DNA from: Lelliottia jeotgali
GTDB taxonomy: Bacteria > Pseudomonadota > Gammaproteobacteria > Enterobacterales > Enterobacteriaceae
Length of the DNA: 64,000 nucleotides
Reading direction: 5' to 3'
Assembly: GCA_002271215.1 (NCBI GenBank)
Contig: CP018628.1
Location: 806,001-870,000, forward strand
Part shown: positions 27,950 to 37,361 of the stretch, in pieces
Position numbering within the stretch: the stretch's first letter is position 1
Layout of the letters: every line of letters starts with the position of its first letter
Position numbers and translations under genes: made by a program
Notes under the pieces: generated by a model
Databases searched by the model: none
Seen by the model: only the letters and a program-made list of their open reading frames with translations
Told to the model about the DNA's origin: nothing

Positions 27950-30379
27950 GTGTCCTTATTGCCGGTCGCCGCCGTACTGCCTGAGCTACTTGCCGCCTTA
28001 CGACATGCCCCTCAGATCCTGCTGAATGCGCCAACGGGCGCGGGTAAATCGACCTGGTTGCCGCTGCAAATCCTCAAAGAGGGGAATATTCCCGGAAAAA
28101 TTATTCTGCTGGAGCCGCGCAGGCTGGCGGCCCGCAACGTGGCGCAACGGCTCGCTGAACTGCTGGGCGAAAAGCCGGGCGAAACAGTCGGGTATCGTAT
28201 GCGCGCCGAAACCTGCGTCAGCGCCGCGACACGCCTCGAAGTGGTCACAGAGGGCATTCTTACCCGGATGCTGCAAAACGATCCGGAGCTGAGCGGCGTA
28301 GGGCTGGTGATCCTCGATGAATTTCACGAGCGCAGCCTGCAGGCCGACCTGGCTCTCGCTTTGCTGCTCGACGTACAGCTTGGGCTGCGCGACGATCTCA
28401 AATTGCTGATCATGTCCGCGACGCTCGATAATCTGCGTCTGCAGCAGATCCTGCCCGATGCCCCCGTGATTTCATCAGAAGGGCGGGCGTTTCCCGTCGA
28501 TCGTCGCTATCAATCGTTACCCGCTCATCAGCGTTTTGATGAAGCCGTTGCTATTGCTGCCGCAGAGTTATTGCGTCAGGAGCCCGGCTCGCTGCTGCTG
28601 TTTTTACCCGGCGTCGGTGAAATTCAGCGCGTCCAGGAAAAGCTCGCTTCCCGCGTCGGCAGCGATGTCATGCTCTGCCCGCTATACGGCGCACTTTCGC
28701 TGAACGAACAGCGCAAAGCGATCCTTCCTGCACCCGCCGGGCAGCGCAAAGTGGTGTTGGCGACTAATATTGCCGAGACCAGTTTAACCATTGAAGGTAT
28801 TCGTCTGGTGGTCGATACCGCGCAGGAGCGGGTAGCGAGTTTCGATCCGCGCACTGGCCTGACGCGCCTTCTGACACAGCGCATCAGCCAGGCGTCGATG
28901 ATTCAGCGTGCGGGCCGCGCCGGGCGACTGGAGCCGGGGATTTGCCTGCATCTCATCGGCGCGGAACAGGCAGAACGCGCGACAGTGCAGGGCTCGCCGG
29001 AAATCCTGCAAAGCGATCTTTCTGGGCTACTGTTGGAATTACTGCAATGGGGTTGCCTGGACCCGAGCCAACTGACCTGGCTCGACCAGCCCCCAGCAGT
29101 GAATCTGGCGGCGGCACGTCGATTGCTCACGCAGCTCGGCGCACTGGAGAATGAACGCCTGTCGTCCCGCGGGCAGAAAATGGCGACGCTTGGCAACGAA
29201 CCGCGTCTGGCGGCGATGCTGGTGGCGGCAAAAAATGATGACGAAGTGGCAACCGCCGCGAAACTTACGGCGATTCTGGAAGAGCCTCCGCGTGGCGGAA
29301 GCAGCGATCTGGCCTCGGCATTTTCGCGCAATCAGCCTAACTGGCAGCAGCGCGCGCAGCGGCTTAGCCAGCGCCTGAACAGTCGCGGTGGTGCGCTGGA
29401 CAGCGATCTTATCGCCGGTCTGCTGGCGCAGGCTTTCCCCGACCGGATTGCGCGCCGTCGCGGGCTGGACGGTCGTTATCAGCTGGCGAACGGCATGGGC
29501 GCCATGCTCGACAGCGACGACGCGCTGACCCGCCACGAGTGGCTGATCGCCCCGCTGCTGTTGCAGGGGAGTTCATCCCCGGATGCGCGTATTTTGCAGG
29601 CTATCGCCGTGGACATTGAGGCTCTGACTCGCACCTGCCCGCAGCTGTTGCAGCAATCGGACACTATCGAGTGGGACGATGCGCAGGGCACGCTGAAAGC
29701 GTTTCGCCGCAACCAGATTGGCAGGTTGACTGTCAGCGTAAAACCGCTGGCAAAACCCTCCGAAGAGGAACTGCATCAGGCGATGCTCAATGGCATTCGC
29801 GATAAAGGGCTGAACGTGCTCAACTGGACGCCGGAGGCCGAACAATATCGCCTGCGGTTGCACTGTGCCGCGCGCTGGTTGCCGCAATACGCGTGGCCGG
29901 CGGTTGATGACGCGTCACTGTTGGCCTCGCTGGAATCGTGGTTATTGCCGCAAATGAGCGGCGTGCATTCTCTGAGAGCCCTGAAATCGCTGGATGTGAA
30001 GCGGGCGCTTGAGAATTTACTCGACTGGTCATTACGTCAACGTCTGGATAGTGAGTTGCCTGGGCATTACACTGTGCCGACCGGAAGCCGGATTGCCATT
30101 CGATATCATGAGGATAATCCCCCGGCTCTGGCGGTGCGGATGCAGGAGATGTTTGGCGAAGCGACTACGCCGTCGATTGCCGAAGGGCGCGTTTCGCTGG
30201 TGCTGGAGCTGTTGTCGCCCGCCCATCGTCCGCTGCAAATCACCCGCGACCTGGGCGCGTTCTGGGCCGGAAGTTATCGCGAAGTGCAGAAAGAGATGAA
30301 AGGGCGCTACCCGAAACACGTCTGGCCGGACGATCCGGCGAATACCGCGCCGACGCGGCGCACGAAGAAGTATTCATAG
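27950..30379 (+). CDS. hrpB: ATP-dependent DEAH-box RNA helicase HrpB
   Basis: DEAH-family helicase of unclear substrate. The 809 residues match E. coli HrpB. Motif I is NAPTGAGKST, II is LDEFHERS (DEFH variant of DEAH), III SATLD, V TNIAETSLTI and VI QRAGRAGRLEPG; a C-terminal HrpB-specific domain follows (TVPTGSRIAIRYHEDNPPALAVRMQEMFGE). GTG at 27950 is the start: GGAG lies 6-7 bases upstream and the protein then begins (M)SLLPVAAVLPELL. The in-frame extension upstream overlaps the promoter. Monocistronic, followed by REP-like units. Confidence 0.95.
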   Translation: MSLLPVAAVLPELLAALRHAPQILLNAPTGAGKSTWLPLQILKEGNIPGKIILLEPRRLAARNVAQRLAELLGEKPGETVGYRMRAETCVSAATRLEVVTEGILTRMLQNDPELSGVGLVILDEFHERSLQADLALALLLDVQLGLRDDLKLLIMSATLDNLRLQQILPDAPVISSEGRAFPVDRRYQSLPAHQRFDEAVAIAAAELLRQEPGSLLLFLPGVGEIQRVQEKLASRVGSDVMLCPLYGALSLNEQRKAILPAPAGQRKVVLATNIAETSLTIEGIRLVVDTAQERVASFDPRTGLTRLLTQRISQASMIQRAGRAGRLEPGICLHLIGAEQAERATVQGSPEILQSDLSGLLLELLQWGCLDPSQLTWLDQPPAVNLAAARRLLTQLGALENERLSSRGQKMATLGNEPRLAAMLVAAKNDDEVATAAKLTAILEEPPRGGSSDLASAFSRNQPNWQQRAQRLSQRLNSRGGALDSDLIAGLLAQAFPDRIARRRGLDGRYQLANGMGAMLDSDDALTRHEWLIAPLLLQGSSSPDARILQAIAVDIEALTRTCPQLLQQSDTIEWDDAQGTLKAFRRNQIGRLTVSVKPLAKPSEEELHQAMLNGIRDKGLNVLNWTPEAEQYRLRLHCAARWLPQYAWPAVDDASLLASLESWLLPQMSGVHSLRALKSLDVKRALENLLDWSLRQRLDSELPGHYTVPTGSRIAIRYHEDNPPALAVRMQEMFGEATTPSIAEGRVSLVLELLSPAHRPLQITRDLGAFWAGSYREVQKEMKGRYPKHVWPDDPANTAPTRRTKKYS

Positions 30380-30395
30380 GTGTGTGCGGTTTGAT

Positions 30396-30530
30396 CCCCT
30401 CTCCCTTGAGGGAGAGGGTTAGGTGAGGGGGAAATGTGCGCGCTGATGCCCTCACCCCAGCCCTCTCCCACAGGGAGAGGGAGTAAGAGACGGCACCGGT
30501 CAGTCCTCTCTCTCTTGAGGGTGAGGGGAG
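30396..30530. repeat. Three REP-like palindromes between hrpB and mrcB
   Basis: CCTCACCC-family units at about 30396-30432, 30450-30486 (opposite orientation) and a shorter, degraded one at 30505-30530. They fill most of the 239-base gap; the mrcB promoter must lie after them or within the last 90 bases. Confidence 0.78.
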
Positions 30531-30618
30531 TTAATGTTTTTGAGAGATTTCTTCTTTCACCGCTGGGTGGAAGAAAAGAGAATCGGGCCATTGCGCCTGA
30601 ATGTTGCGGAGAGAAAGC

Positions 30619-33141
30619 ATGGCGGGGAATGACCGCGAGCCAATAGGACGTAAGGGTAAACCTGCGCGTCCGGCGAAGGAAAAAATCAGCCGTCGTCGCC
30701 TCAGAGATGAGGATTATGACGATGACTATGAAGACGATGATGAGGATGAGCCGATGCCACGCAAGGGTAAAGGCAAAGGGGGCAAACCTCGCGGCAGACG
30801 CGGCTGGTTCTGGCTGCTGCTGAAGCTGTTTATTGTATTTGTCGTTCTGATGGCAATTTATGGCGTGTATCTGGATCAGAAGATCCGCAGCCGTATCGAC
30901 GGTAAAGTCTGGCAGTTGCCTGCGGCGGTCTATGGCCGCATGGTCAACCTTGAGCCAGACATGTCCATCAGCAAGAACGAAATGGTCAAACTGCTGGAAG
31001 CCACACAGTACCGCCAGGTGACGAAGATGACCCGTCCCGGCGAATTTACTGTGCAGGCGGGCAGCATTGAGATGATCCGTCGTCCGTTTGATTTCCCGGA
31101 CAGTAAAGAGGGGCAGGTGCGCGCGCGTCTGACCTTTGACGGCGATCATCTGGAAACTATCGAAAACCTGGACAGCAACCGTCAGTTCGGTTTCTTCCGT
31201 CTCGATCCGCGCCTGATCACCATGCTCTCCTCGCCAAACGGCGAGCAGCGTCTGTTCGTGGCGCGTAATGGCTTCCCGGACTTGCTGGTGGATACTCTGC
31301 TGGCGACCGAAGACCGTCACTTCTACGAGCACGACGGCGTGAGCCTGTACTCGATTGGTCGTGCGGTACTGGCGAACCTGACGGCTGGCCGTACGGTGCA
31401 GGGGGCGAGTACCCTGACCCAGCAGCTGGTGAAAAACCTGTTCCTCTCCAGCGAACGCTCCTACTGGCGTAAGGCCAACGAAGCGTACATGGCTGTGCTG
31501 ATGGACGCCCGCTACAGCAAAGATCGCATTCTTGAGCTGTATATGAACGAGGTGTACCTCGGTCAGAGTGGCGATAACGAGATTCGCGGCTTCCCGCTGG
31601 CGAGCCTGTACTACTTTGGTCGTCCGGTGGAAGAGCTGAGCCTCGACCAGCAGGCACTGCTGGTGGGCATGGTGAAGGGTGCGTCGATCTACAATCCGTG
31701 GCGCAACCCGAAACTGGCGCTGGAGCGTCGTAACCTGGTTCTGCGCTTGCTGCAACAGCAGCAGGTTATCGATCAGGAGCTGTACGACATGCTGAGTGCC
31801 CGTCCGCTGGGCGTTCAGCCGCGCGGCGGCGTGATTTCACCTCAGCCTGCGTTTATGCAGATGGTGCGTCAGGAGCTGCAAACTAAGCTCGGCGACAAAG
31901 TGAAAGATCTCTCCGGCGTGAAGATCTTTACCACCTTTGATTCCGTGGCGCAGGACGCCGCCGAGAAAGCCGCCGTTGACGGTATTCCGGCGCTGAAAAA
32001 ACAGCGGAAGTTGAGCGATCTGGAAACCGCGATGGTGGTGGTCGATCGCTACAGCGGCGAAGTGCGTGCGATGGTTGGCGGGGCAGAGCCGCAGTTTGCG
32101 GGCTACAACCGTGCGATGCAGGCGCGTCGTTCGATTGGTTCCCTGGCCAAACCGGCGACGTATCTCACCGCGCTCAGCCAGCCGAATCAGTACCGACTGA
32201 ACACCTGGATTGCCGATGCACCGATTGCGCTGCGTCAGCCGAACGGCCAGGTGTGGTCTCCGCAGAACGACGATAAACAGTTCAGCGGACAGGTGATGCT
32301 GGTGGATGCGTTAACGCGTTCCATGAACGTCCCGACGGTGAACCTCGGTATGGCGCTGGGTCTGCCAGCCATTACCGACACCTGGGAAAAACTGGGCGTG
32401 CCGAAAGATCAGCTTCATGCGGTTCCGGCAATGATTCTGGGGGCGCTGAACCTGACGCCAATCGAAGTGGCGCAGGCGTTCCAGACCATTGCCAGCGGCG
32501 GTAACCGCGCGCAGCTTTCTGCGGTGCGCTCGGTGATTGCCGAAGACGGCACGGTGCTGTATCAGAGCTTCCCTCAGGCGGAACGCGTGGTTCCGGCGCA
32601 GGCGGCGTACATGACGCTGTGGACCATGCAGCAGGTGGTGCAGCGCGGTACGGGTCGTCAGCTTGGCGCGAAATATCCGGGCCTGCATCTGGCGGGTAAA
32701 ACCGGCACCACCAACAACAACGTCGATACCTGGTTCGCCGGTATTGATGGCCGTGAAGTGGTGATTACCTGGGTGGGACGCGACAACAACCAGCCGACCA
32801 AGCTGTACGGTGCGAGCGGGGCGATGTCGATTTACCAGCGCTACCTGACCAACCAGTCGCCGGTGCCGCTGAACCTGACACCGCCGGAAGATATCGTCGA
32901 TATGGGCGTGGATGAATCGGGGAACTTCGTCTGCGGCGGCGGGATGCGAACGCTTCCGGTGTGGACGGACAAACCGGAATCCCTGTGCCAGCAAAGCCAG
33001 CCTGAACAGCCGACGGGCAATCCGTTTGAGCAGTCTCAGCCTCAACAGCAGCAGCCGCAGCAACAGCAGCAGCCGCAGAATGAGAAGAAAGACAGCGACG
33101 GCGTAGCGGGCTGGATCAAAGACATGTTCGGCAGTAACTAA
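30619..33141 (+). CDS. mrcB: Bifunctional penicillin-binding protein 1b
   Basis: Makes and crosslinks peptidoglycan. The 840-residue protein has an acidic/basic cytoplasmic tail ([13 protein letters not shown]), one membrane span (about residues 63-85), the UB2H domain, a glycosyltransferase domain ([13 protein letters not shown] with the catalytic Glu, and [14 protein letters not shown]), and a transpeptidase domain with SLAK (active Ser), SMN and KTGT motifs. A Gln-rich C-terminal tail varies from E. coli. The ATG giving [14 protein letters not shown] is the family start; GAGA precedes it. Single gene with a terminator. Confidence 0.97.
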   Translation: MAGNDREPIGRKGKPARPAKEKISRRRLRDEDYDDDYEDDDEDEPMPRKGKGKGGKPRGRRGWFWLLLKLFIVFVVLMAIYGVYLDQKIRSRIDGKVWQLPAAVYGRMVNLEPDMSISKNEMVKLLEATQYRQVTKMTRPGEFTVQAGSIEMIRRPFDFPDSKEGQVRARLTFDGDHLETIENLDSNRQFGFFRLDPRLITMLSSPNGEQRLFVARNGFPDLLVDTLLATEDRHFYEHDGVSLYSIGRAVLANLTAGRTVQGASTLTQQLVKNLFLSSERSYWRKANEAYMAVLMDARYSKDRILELYMNEVYLGQSGDNEIRGFPLASLYYFGRPVEELSLDQQALLVGMVKGASIYNPWRNPKLALERRNLVLRLLQQQQVIDQELYDMLSARPLGVQPRGGVISPQPAFMQMVRQELQTKLGDKVKDLSGVKIFTTFDSVAQDAAEKAAVDGIPALKKQRKLSDLETAMVVVDRYSGEVRAMVGGAEPQFAGYNRAMQARRSIGSLAKPATYLTALSQPNQYRLNTWIADAPIALRQPNGQVWSPQNDDKQFSGQVMLVDALTRSMNVPTVNLGMALGLPAITDTWEKLGVPKDQLHAVPAMILGALNLTPIEVAQAFQTIASGGNRAQLSAVRSVIAEDGTVLYQSFPQAERVVPAQAAYMTLWTMQQVVQRGTGRQLGAKYPGLHLAGKTGTTNNNVDTWFAGIDGREVVITWVGRDNNQPTKLYGASGAMSIYQRYLTNQSPVPLNLTPPEDIVDMGVDESGNFVCGGGMRTLPVWTDKPESLCQQSQPEQPTGNPFEQSQPQQQQPQQQQQPQNEKKDSDGVAGWIKDMFGSN

Positions 33142-33150
33142 GTCTGTGAA

Positions 33151-33178
33151 TCCCCTCTCCTGCGGGAGAGGGGATTTA
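33151..33178 (+). terminator. mrcB terminator
   Basis: Ten-base-pair stem TCCCCTCTCC/GGAGAGGGGA with loop TGCG, then TTTATT. The stem core resembles the CCTCTCCC repeat family. Confidence 0.7.
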
Positions 33179-33324
33179 TTCACGCATACAAAACATATTC
33201 CTAACCCTTATTTAATCCTGTTTTAACCCCTCATTTTCCCTCTGGTTATTTCTTATACCCTCAATTCTTGTAGGGCCGCATATCGCTTGCTATGCCGCCA
33301 GCGTTTCGCATATTATTCTGCGGT

Positions 33325-33354
33325 CATAATAATAATTCTCGTTTACGTTATCAT
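33325..33354. promoter_or_regulatory. Probable Fur box of fhuA
   Basis: CATAATAATAATTCTCG followed by TTTACGTTATCAT: repeated NATNAT hexamers 26 to 55 bases before the fhuA start, 12 of 19 matches to GATAATGATAATCATTATC for the first window. Fur repression of fhuA is established in E. coli, where the same region is similar. Confidence 0.65.
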
Positions 33355-33379
33355 TCACTCTTTCATCAGAGATATACCA

Positions 33380-35626
33380 ATGGCGTCCAAAACTGCTCAG
33401 CCAATGAGTCCTTCACTGCGTAAAATCGCAGTCGTTGTAGCCACAGCGGTGGGTGGCATGTCTGCTTTTGCACATGCGGCTGAAACCACGAAAAAAGAAG
33501 AAACGATTACTGTAACGGCGGCTCCTGCTGCGACAGAAAGTGCATGGGGCCCGGCGGCAACGATCGCGGCACGTCAGTCTGCGACCGGCACCAAAACCGA
33601 TACTCCGATTCAGAAAGTTCCACAGTCTATTTCTGTGGTGACCGCCGAAGAGATGGCACTGCACCAGCCGCGCTCGGTGAAAGAGGCGTTGAGCTACACC
33701 CCTGGTGTTGCGGTTGGTACGCGCGGTGCGTCCAACACTTATGACTATCTGGTAATTCGCGGTTTTGCCGCTGATGGTCAGAGCCAGAACAACTACCTCG
33801 ACGGTATGAAGATGCAGGGCAACTTCTATAACGACGCGGTAATCGACCCTTATATGCTGGAGCGCGCTGAAATCATGCGCGGTCCGGTTTCCGTTCTGTA
33901 CGGAAAAAGCAGCCCAGGCGGTTTGTTGAATATGGTGAGTAAGCGTCCGATGACGGAACCGCTGAAAGAGATCCAGTTCAAAGTCGGCACCGACAGCCTG
34001 TTCCAGACTGGGTTTGACTTCAGCGATGCGATTGATGATGACGGCGTGTATTCCTACCGCCTGACCGGTATCGCGCGTTCGAATAATGCCCAGCAGGAGC
34101 GTGCAGAAGAGCAGCGTTATGCCATCGCGCCATCGTTCTCCTGGCGCCCGGATGACAAAACCAACTTCACCTTCCTCTCTTATTTCCAGAACGAACCGGA
34201 AACCGGTTATTACGGCTGGTTGCCAAAAGAAGGGACGGTTGATCCGCTACCGAACGGTAGCCGTCTGCCAACCGATTTCAACGAAGGTGCGAAGAACAAT
34301 ACCTACTCCCGTAACCAGAAAATGGTGGGGTACAGCTTCGACCACGAATTCAACGATACCTTCACTGTGCGTCAGAACCTGCGCTTTGCCGAGAACAAAA
34401 CCTCGCAAAACAGCGTCTACGGTTACGGCGTTTGCTCCGATCCGGCGAACGCAGGCAGCAAGCAGTGCGCGGCATTAGCGCCAGCGGACAAAGGTCATTA
34501 CCTGGCACGTAAGTACGTGAAGGATGACGAGAAGCTGCAAAACTTCACCGTCGATACCCAGTTGCAAAGCAAATTTGCCACCGGCGCGTGGGACCACACC
34601 CTGCTGACCGGCGTTGACTTTATGCGTATGCGTAACGACATCAACGCCTGGTTCGGTTACGACGACTCCGTGCCGTTGCTGGATCTCTACAACCCGGTGT
34701 ATACCGATTTCGATTTCAATTCGAAAGATCCGGCGACATCAGGTCCGTATCAGATCCTGAATCGCCAGAAGCAAACGGGTCTGTACGTACAGGATCAGGC
34801 GCAGTGGGATAAAGTGCTGGTCACTCTGGGCGGTCGTTATGACTGGGCCGATCAGGAATCCTACAACCGTGTTTACAACACCACATCCAAGCGTGACGAT
34901 ACTCAGTTTACCTGGCGTGGCGGCGTTAACTACCTGTTTGATAACGGCGTAACCCCGTACTTTAGCTACAGCGAATCCTTCGAACCGGCTTCTCAGACCG
35001 ATGCGCAGGGTAAACTGTTCTCACCTTCTAAAGGTAAGCAGTACGAAGCGGGCGTGAAATACGTGCCGAGCGATCGTCCAATCGTGTTGACCGGTGCTAT
35101 TTACCAGCTGACCAAAACCAACAATCTGATGGCTGATCCTGCGGGCTCATTCTTCTCCGTTGAAGGCGGCGAAATCCGTTCACGCGGCGTGGAAATCGAA
35201 GCCAAAGCGGCGCTGTCTGCAAGTGTTAACGTGGTCGGCTCTTACACCTATACCGATGCTGAGTACACCACTGACACCAACTACAAAGGCAACACCCCAG
35301 CGCAGGTGCCAAAACACATGGCTTCCCTGTGGGGCGACTACACCTTCTTTGATGGCGCGCTGTCTGGCCTGACCGTCGGTACCGGCGGACGTCTGACCGG
35401 TTCCAGCTACGGCGACCCGGCGAACTCCTTCAAAGTGGGCAGTTACACCGTTGTCGATGCCCTGGTACGCTACGATCTGGCGCGCTTCGGCATGGCGGGC
35501 TCTAACGTCGCGGTTCACGTCAACAACCTGTTGGATCGTGAATACGTCGCGAGCTGCTTCAACACCTACGGCTGCTTCTGGGGTGCTGAACGCCAGGTTG
35601 TCGCCACGGCGACCTTCCGCTTCTAA
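33380..35626 (+). CDS. fhuA: TonB-dependent ferrichrome outer-membrane receptor
   Basis: Imports ferric ferrichrome across the outer membrane; in E. coli also the receptor for several phages and colicin M. The 748-residue protein has a signal peptide (ending AFAHAA), a TonB box in EETITVTAA, a plug domain (VPQSISVVTAEEM, ending near GGLLNMVSKRP) and a 22-strand barrel ending in FRF. The barrel includes the cysteine pair CSDPANAGSKQC. Start ATG gives MASKTAQPM; a longer in-frame extension covers the Fur box. First gene of fhuACDB. Confidence 0.97.
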   Translation: MASKTAQPMSPSLRKIAVVVATAVGGMSAFAHAAETTKKEETITVTAAPAATESAWGPAATIAARQSATGTKTDTPIQKVPQSISVVTAEEMALHQPRSVKEALSYTPGVAVGTRGASNTYDYLVIRGFAADGQSQNNYLDGMKMQGNFYNDAVIDPYMLERAEIMRGPVSVLYGKSSPGGLLNMVSKRPMTEPLKEIQFKVGTDSLFQTGFDFSDAIDDDGVYSYRLTGIARSNNAQQERAEEQRYAIAPSFSWRPDDKTNFTFLSYFQNEPETGYYGWLPKEGTVDPLPNGSRLPTDFNEGAKNNTYSRNQKMVGYSFDHEFNDTFTVRQNLRFAENKTSQNSVYGYGVCSDPANAGSKQCAALAPADKGHYLARKYVKDDEKLQNFTVDTQLQSKFATGAWDHTLLTGVDFMRMRNDINAWFGYDDSVPLLDLYNPVYTDFDFNSKDPATSGPYQILNRQKQTGLYVQDQAQWDKVLVTLGGRYDWADQESYNRVYNTTSKRDDTQFTWRGGVNYLFDNGVTPYFSYSESFEPASQTDAQGKLFSPSKGKQYEAGVKYVPSDRPIVLTGAIYQLTKTNNLMADPAGSFFSVEGGEIRSRGVEIEAKAALSASVNVVGSYTYTDAEYTTDTNYKGNTPAQVPKHMASLWGDYTFFDGALSGLTVGTGGRLTGSSYGDPANSFKVGSYTVVDALVRYDLARFGMAGSNVAVHVNNLLDREYVASCFNTYGCFWGAERQVVATATFRF

Positions 35627-35635
35627 TCTCTTTTC

Positions 35636-35658
35636 GGGCACGGTTCGCCGTGCCCTTT
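35636..35658 (+). terminator. Attenuator-like hairpin between fhuA and fhuC
   Basis: GGGCACGG-TTCG-CCGTGCCC followed by TTTAA. A stable UUCG hairpin with a short U tract; likely partial termination or 3' protection so that fhuA outnumbers the transport genes. Confidence 0.65.
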
Positions 35659-35673
35659 AACAAGTTGGCCACT

Positions 35674-36471
35674 ATGCAGGAAAATAAAACGCACTCCGAT
35701 ACCACGTTTGCGCTTGATAACACCTCCTTTCGCGTCCCTGGACGCACACTGCTGCATCCGCTCTCTTTGACATTCCCTGTCGGTAAAGTCACAGGCCTTA
35801 TTGGTCACAACGGTTCTGGTAAATCCACATTGCTCAAAATGTTGGGTCGCCATCAGCCGCCTTCCGAAGGGGAGATCCTGCTCGACGGACAGCCGCTCGA
35901 CAGCTGGAAAAGCAAAGCGTTTGCCCGCAAGGTCGCCTATCTGCCGCAGCAACTGCCGCAGGCTGAAGGGATGACCGTGCGCGAGCTGGTGGCGATTGGA
36001 CGTTATCCGTGGCACGGCGCGCTCGGACGTTTTGGGGTGGCTGACAGAGAGAAAGTGGAAGAGGCGATCGCACTGGTGGGATTAAAACCACTGGCGCACC
36101 GTCTGGTGGATAGCCTTTCGGGCGGCGAGCGCCAGCGCGCGTGGATTGCGATGCTGGTGGCGCAGGACAGCAACTGCCTGCTGCTCGACGAACCAACCTC
36201 GGCGCTGGACATCGCTCATCAGGTGGATGTTCTGGCCTTGATTCATCGCCTCAGCCAGCAGAAAGGGCTGACGGTGATTGCCGTTCTGCACGATATCAAC
36301 ATGGCCGCGCGCTACTGCGATTATCTGGTGGCCCTGCGCGGCGGCGAGATGATTGCCCAGGGCACGCCTGCTGAGCTGATGCGCGGCGAGACGCTGGAAC
36401 TGATCTACGGTATTCCAATGGGTATCCTGCCGCATCCGGCAGGGGCTGCACCGGTGAGCTTTGTGTATTGA
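35674..36471 (+). CDS. fhuC: Iron(III)-hydroxamate ABC transporter ATPase
   Basis: Energises hydroxamate siderophore import with FhuB. The 265-residue protein has Walker A GHNGSGKST, signature LSGGERQRAWIAMLVAQ, Walker B CLLLDEPTSALD and the H-loop VLHDINMAA. The ATG giving MQENKTHSDTTFAL is the family start. Stop overlaps the fhuD ATG by one base (TGATG). Confidence 0.96.
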   Translation: MQENKTHSDTTFALDNTSFRVPGRTLLHPLSLTFPVGKVTGLIGHNGSGKSTLLKMLGRHQPPSEGEILLDGQPLDSWKSKAFARKVAYLPQQLPQAEGMTVRELVAIGRYPWHGALGRFGVADREKVEEAIALVGLKPLAHRLVDSLSGGERQRAWIAMLVAQDSNCLLLDEPTSALDIAHQVDVLALIHRLSQQKGLTVIAVLHDINMAARYCDYLVALRGGEMIAQGTPAELMRGETLELIYGIPMGILPHPAGAAPVSFVY

Positions 36472-37361
36472 TGCTGGATCCAACTTTGATAAGTCGCCGT
36501 CGATTACTGACGGCGCTGGCGCTTTCGCCACTGCTGTTAAAAATGAATACCGCGCGCGCGGCAGCCATCGATCCGCACCGCATCGTGGCGCTGGAATGGC
36601 TCCCGGTTGAGCTGATGCTGGCCCTGGGCATCGCGCCCTACGGTGTGGCGGATATTCCTAACTACAACATGTGGGTCAACGAGCCGAAAATCCCGGCCTC
36701 GACCATCGACATCGGTCTGCGCACCGAGCCGAATCTCGAGCTGCTGACGCAGATGAAACCCTCTTATCTGGTCTGGTCTGCGGGCTACGGTCCTTCACCA
36801 GAAACGCTGGCGCGTATTGCGCCGGGCCGAGGTTTTACTTTCAGCGACGGTAAAAAACCGCTGACCATGGCGCGTCACTCGATCAACGAAATGGCCCAGC
36901 TTCTGGACCGCGAAGCGGCGGCAAAAGAGCACCTCGACCATTTCGACCGTTTTATCGACGCGCTCAAACCACGTTTTGCCGCGCGTGGCGACCGTCCGTT
37001 GCTAATGGTCACGCTGCTCGATGCGCGTCATGTGCTGGTGTTTGGCAAAAACTGCCTGTTCCAGGAAGTGCTCGATCGTTTCAATATTCCGAATGCCTGG
37101 GAAGGGGAGATGACCTTCTGGGGCAGCACCACCGTAGGCATCGATCGTCTGGCGCAGTTCCGCGATGTGGATGTGCTCTGTTTCGATCATGGCAATGACC
37201 GCGAGATGCAAAGCCTGATGGCGACGCCGCTGTGGCAGGCGATGCCGTTCGTGCGCGAGCAGCGTTTCCAGCGCGTGCCTGCGGTGTGGTTCTACGGAGC
37301 GACGCTGTCAGCAATGCACTTTGCCCGCGTGCTTGACGGCGCGCTGGGAGGCAAGGTATGA
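36471..37361 (+). CDS. fhuD: Periplasmic hydroxamate siderophore-binding protein
   Basis: Carries ferric hydroxamates from FhuA to FhuBC. The 296-residue protein has a twin-arginine leader (LISRRRLLTALALSPLLL, cleavage near ARAAA) and the class III binding-protein fold, with RIVALEWLPVELMLALG at the start and WFYGATLSAMHF near the end. ATG overlaps the fhuC stop; its own stop overlaps the fhuB ATG (ATGA), so the operon is tightly coupled. Confidence 0.95.
   Translation: MLDPTLISRRRLLTALALSPLLLKMNTARAAAIDPHRIVALEWLPVELMLALGIAPYGVADIPNYNMWVNEPKIPASTIDIGLRTEPNLELLTQMKPSYLVWSAGYGPSPETLARIAPGRGFTFSDGKKPLTMARHSINEMAQLLDREAAAKEHLDHFDRFIDALKPRFAARGDRPLLMVTLLDARHVLVFGKNCLFQEVLDRFNIPNAWEGEMTFWGSTTVGIDRLAQFRDVDVLCFDHGNDREMQSLMATPLWQAMPFVREQRFQRVPAVWFYGATLSAMHFARVLDGALGGKV

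Noticed and set aside
30307..31755. A 482-codon open frame on the minus strand across hrpB end and mrcB.
   Set aside because: It is antisense to the strongly conserved mrcB, its residues are low-complexity and not family-like, and it crosses three REP-like elements. It is a by-product of codon bias.
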